Assembly (NCBI GenBank): GCA_001872995.1
Contig: MNXO01000063.1
Coordinates: 1-8,429 of the forward strand
Reading direction: 5' to 3'
Source: Bacteroidetes bacterium CG2_30_32_10
GTDB lineage: Bacteria > Bacteroidota > Bacteroidia > Bacteroidales > CG2-30-32-10
DNA: 8,429 bases
Shown here: in pieces, positions 7,087 to 8,429 of the stretch
Layout: every line of letters begins with the position of its first letter
How positions within the stretch are numbered: the first letter of the stretch is position 1
Made by a program: the position numbers and the translations under genes
Notes under the pieces: model-generated
Databases searched by the model: none
Seen by the model: the letters and a program-made list of their open reading frames with translations, nothing else
What the model was told of the DNA's origin: nothing

Positions 7087-8238
7087 ATGCTCAAAAAAGA
7101 AAATTTTCTGATTATTGGTTCAACAGGGCGAAACACTGGAAAAACTGAATTTGCTTGCAATCTAATTAAAAAATATGCAAATGATAATTATATAATTGGC
7201 GTTAAAATAGTTGCAATTATTAAAAAAGAAGGTAATTGCCCTAGAGGAGGTAAAGGTTGTGGTGTTTGCACCTCATTGAAAGGTGAATATGAAATTACTG
7301 AAGAAACTTTCATTGATTTAAACAAAGATACTTCCAGAATGTTGGTGGCTGGTGCAAATAAAGTGTATTTGTTAAAAGTAGATAAAAATTTTTTAAAAGA
7401 AGGACTCCAAGCACTTATAAAAAAAATTCCTGAAAAAGCATTGGTAATTATAGAATCCAATTCAATTAGAAAAGTACTTGAGCCGGCTTTGTTTATTGTT
7501 ATCAAAAATATGGAAGACAATACCATTAAAAGTAGTTGTGCCGAAGTAATACATTATGCAAATAAAGTAATAGAATTTAATAAAATGAGCTGGAATTTTT
7601 CACCAGATAGAGTTATCTCTATAAACAATACCTGGATTATTAAAGAAAAAACCACTGCAATAATACTTGCAGGAGGTAAAAGCTCAAGAATGAAAGGTGT
7701 GGACAAAAGCATGCTTCCTATCAATGGTATTCCTTTAATTCAAAGCATTGTTAATCAATTAAAAAATCATTTTGATGAAATTATTATTGGTGCCAACGAT
7801 ATTGAAAAATATAAATTTCTTAATCTCCCAATTGTTGCTGATATTGATAAAGACAAAGGTCCATTAATGGGCATCCTTTCTTGCCTTAAGGCTTCTAATA
7901 ACGAAGTTAATTTTATTACAGCTTGCGATATTCCTATTATGGATATAAAGTTGATTAAAAATATGATTAATCTTTCATCTGATGTTGATATTGTAATGCC
8001 CGTTAAAAACAAAGAAGAACATGAACCGCTTTATGCGGTTTATAAAAAAAATATTGTCAATTTTGCCGAAATGATTTTAAACAATAATGAAAGAAGAATT
8101 ATCGAATTATTTAAATATACCACGGTGAAATTTGTTGCATTTAATGACAACCAATGGTACCAAAACCTTAATTATAAAAAAGAGTATTTAGATTTTGTAA
8201 AGCTAAATGCTGATAAACAATGTGATAAAATCAATTGA
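7087..8238 (+). CDS. Fused MobB-like P-loop domain and MobA (molybdenum cofactor guanylyltransferase)
   Basis: The C-terminal half (about 189-383) is MobA, which transfers GMP from GTP to Mo- or W-molybdopterin to form the guanine dinucleotide cofactor used by FdhA. It shows AIILAGGKSSRMKGVDKSML (191-210), DIDKDKGPLMGI (252-263), TACDIP (279-283 core, with the metal-binding aspartate D281), EPLYAVY, and NLNYKKEYLDF near the end. The N-terminal half has a P-loop-like GSTGRNTGKT (11-20), a cysteine cluster C51-x6-C58-x2-C61 within CPRGGKGCGVCTSL, and VIIESNSIRKVLEPALF (120-136 region), a pattern resembling the MobB/SIMIBI GTPase group but diverged from classical MobB. The gene follows the fdh operon after a strong terminator, with no recognisable promoter in the 92-base gap, so it may depend on read-through or an atypical promoter. 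Its position strongly suggests service to FdhA. The MobA call is firm; the N-terminal domain is less so. Confidence 0.88.
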   Translation: MLKKENFLIIGSTGRNTGKTEFACNLIKKYANDNYIIGVKIVAIIKKEGNCPRGGKGCGVCTSLKGEYEITEETFIDLNKDTSRMLVAGANKVYLLKVDKNFLKEGLQALIKKIPEKALVIIESNSIRKVLEPALFIVIKNMEDNTIKSSCAEVIHYANKVIEFNKMSWNFSPDRVISINNTWIIKEKTTAIILAGGKSSRMKGVDKSMLPINGIPLIQSIVNQLKNHFDEIIIGANDIEKYKFLNLPIVADIDKDKGPLMGILSCLKASNNEVNFITACDIPIMDIKLIKNMINLSSDVDIVMPVKNKEEHEPLYAVYKKNIVNFAEMILNNNERRIIELFKYTTVKFVAFNDNQWYQNLNYKKEYLDFVKLNADKQCDKIN

Positions 8239-8275
8239 TGAAGTTAAATAGTTTTGAAGTATTCTATTCTTTAGA

Positions 8276-8319
8276 TTTTCTTTAACTATTAAATAATTTT
8301 TTCTTTAACTTAATAAATG
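8276..8319. repeat. Two imperfect direct repeats of about 21 bases
   Basis: TTTTCTTTAACT occurs at 8276-8287 and again at 8299-8310, each followed by a similar A/T stretch (TATTAAATAA and TAATAAATG). The period is 23 bases. The pair lies just before a promoter-like sequence and could be a regulator site or simple low-complexity drift. Confidence 0.4.
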
Positions 8320-8327
8320 TATTTTTG
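8320..8327 (+). promoter_or_regulatory. Possible Bacteroidota-type -7 element for the gene at the right edge
   Basis: TATTTTTG matches TAnnTTTG exactly. About 19 bases upstream the sequence is TTTT rather than TTTG, so the -33 box is only a partial match. It would start a transcript near 8334, about 70 bases before the ATG at 8403. Confidence 0.4.
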
Positions 8328-8402
8328 CAAAAAATAGCAATACAAAAAAATATTTTTTAGTATTCTGATTATTAAATAAATGTTTAATTAAATTTTAAAA
8401 AA

Positions 8403-8429
8403 ATGTTAAAAAGAAACCTGCTTATTTTT
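8403..8429 (+). CDS. Start of an unidentified gene cut by the window edge
   Basis: An ATG begins nine open codons, MLKRNLLIF, up to the end of the window. A promoter-like element lies about 75 bases upstream and the preceding A-rich bases suit a Bacteroidota start. Two basic residues followed by hydrophobic ones would fit the beginning of a signal peptide or membrane protein, but nine residues are too few to say. No function is assigned. Confidence 0.4.

Noticed and set aside
8239..8300. Terminator after mobBA from AGTTAAA pairing with TTTAACT
   Set aside because: The arms are only seven A/T-rich bases with a loop of roughly 40 bases, too weak to call.

Overview
The window is AT-rich and contains a formate-metabolism locus next to part of a selenocysteine (Sec) locus. 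The organism looks like an anaerobic member of the Bacteroidota. Start codons lack Shine-Dalgarno sequences. The main operon is preceded by a near-perfect Bacteroidota-type promoter (TTTG, 20 bp, TAnnTTTG). Phylum assignment from promoter style is inference, not proof.

Left part, minus strand (1-1174): a UCA-anticodon tRNA-Sec gene (selC), then selA (Sec synthase), whose 3' end lies outside the window. selA has an in-frame TAA at codon 137. The frame on both sides is otherwise intact and keeps the SelA hallmarks, including the PLP lysine. It is therefore either a very young pseudogene or a sequencing error.

Middle part, plus strand (1649-6994): a divergent operon starts after a 474-base intergenic region that holds the promoter and a long imperfect inverted repeat. 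It encodes FdhA, the iron-sulfur/molybdopterin subunit of an NAD-linked formate dehydrogenase with Cys, not Sec, at the active site; a NuoE-NuoF fusion that passes electrons to or from NAD(H); and a FocA/FdhC-type formate channel. A strong 17-bp hairpin terminator closes the operon. The products form a plausible soluble formate:NAD+ oxidoreductase with its own formate channel. The NuoE domain lacks two of the four usual [2Fe-2S] cysteines.

Right part (7087-8238): a fusion of a MobB-like P-loop domain and MobA, the guanylyltransferase that makes the dinucleotide form of the molybdenum or tungsten cofactor FdhA needs. Downstream there is a likely promoter and the first nine codons of a further gene that runs off the window.

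I see no wholly new system. The most interesting reading is a Sec system possibly losing function (stop in selA, short acceptor stem in tRNA-Sec) beside a formate dehydrogenase that already uses Cys. The altered metal-ligand sets in NuoE and FdhA come next. No searches were run; family assignments come from motifs recognised by eye.
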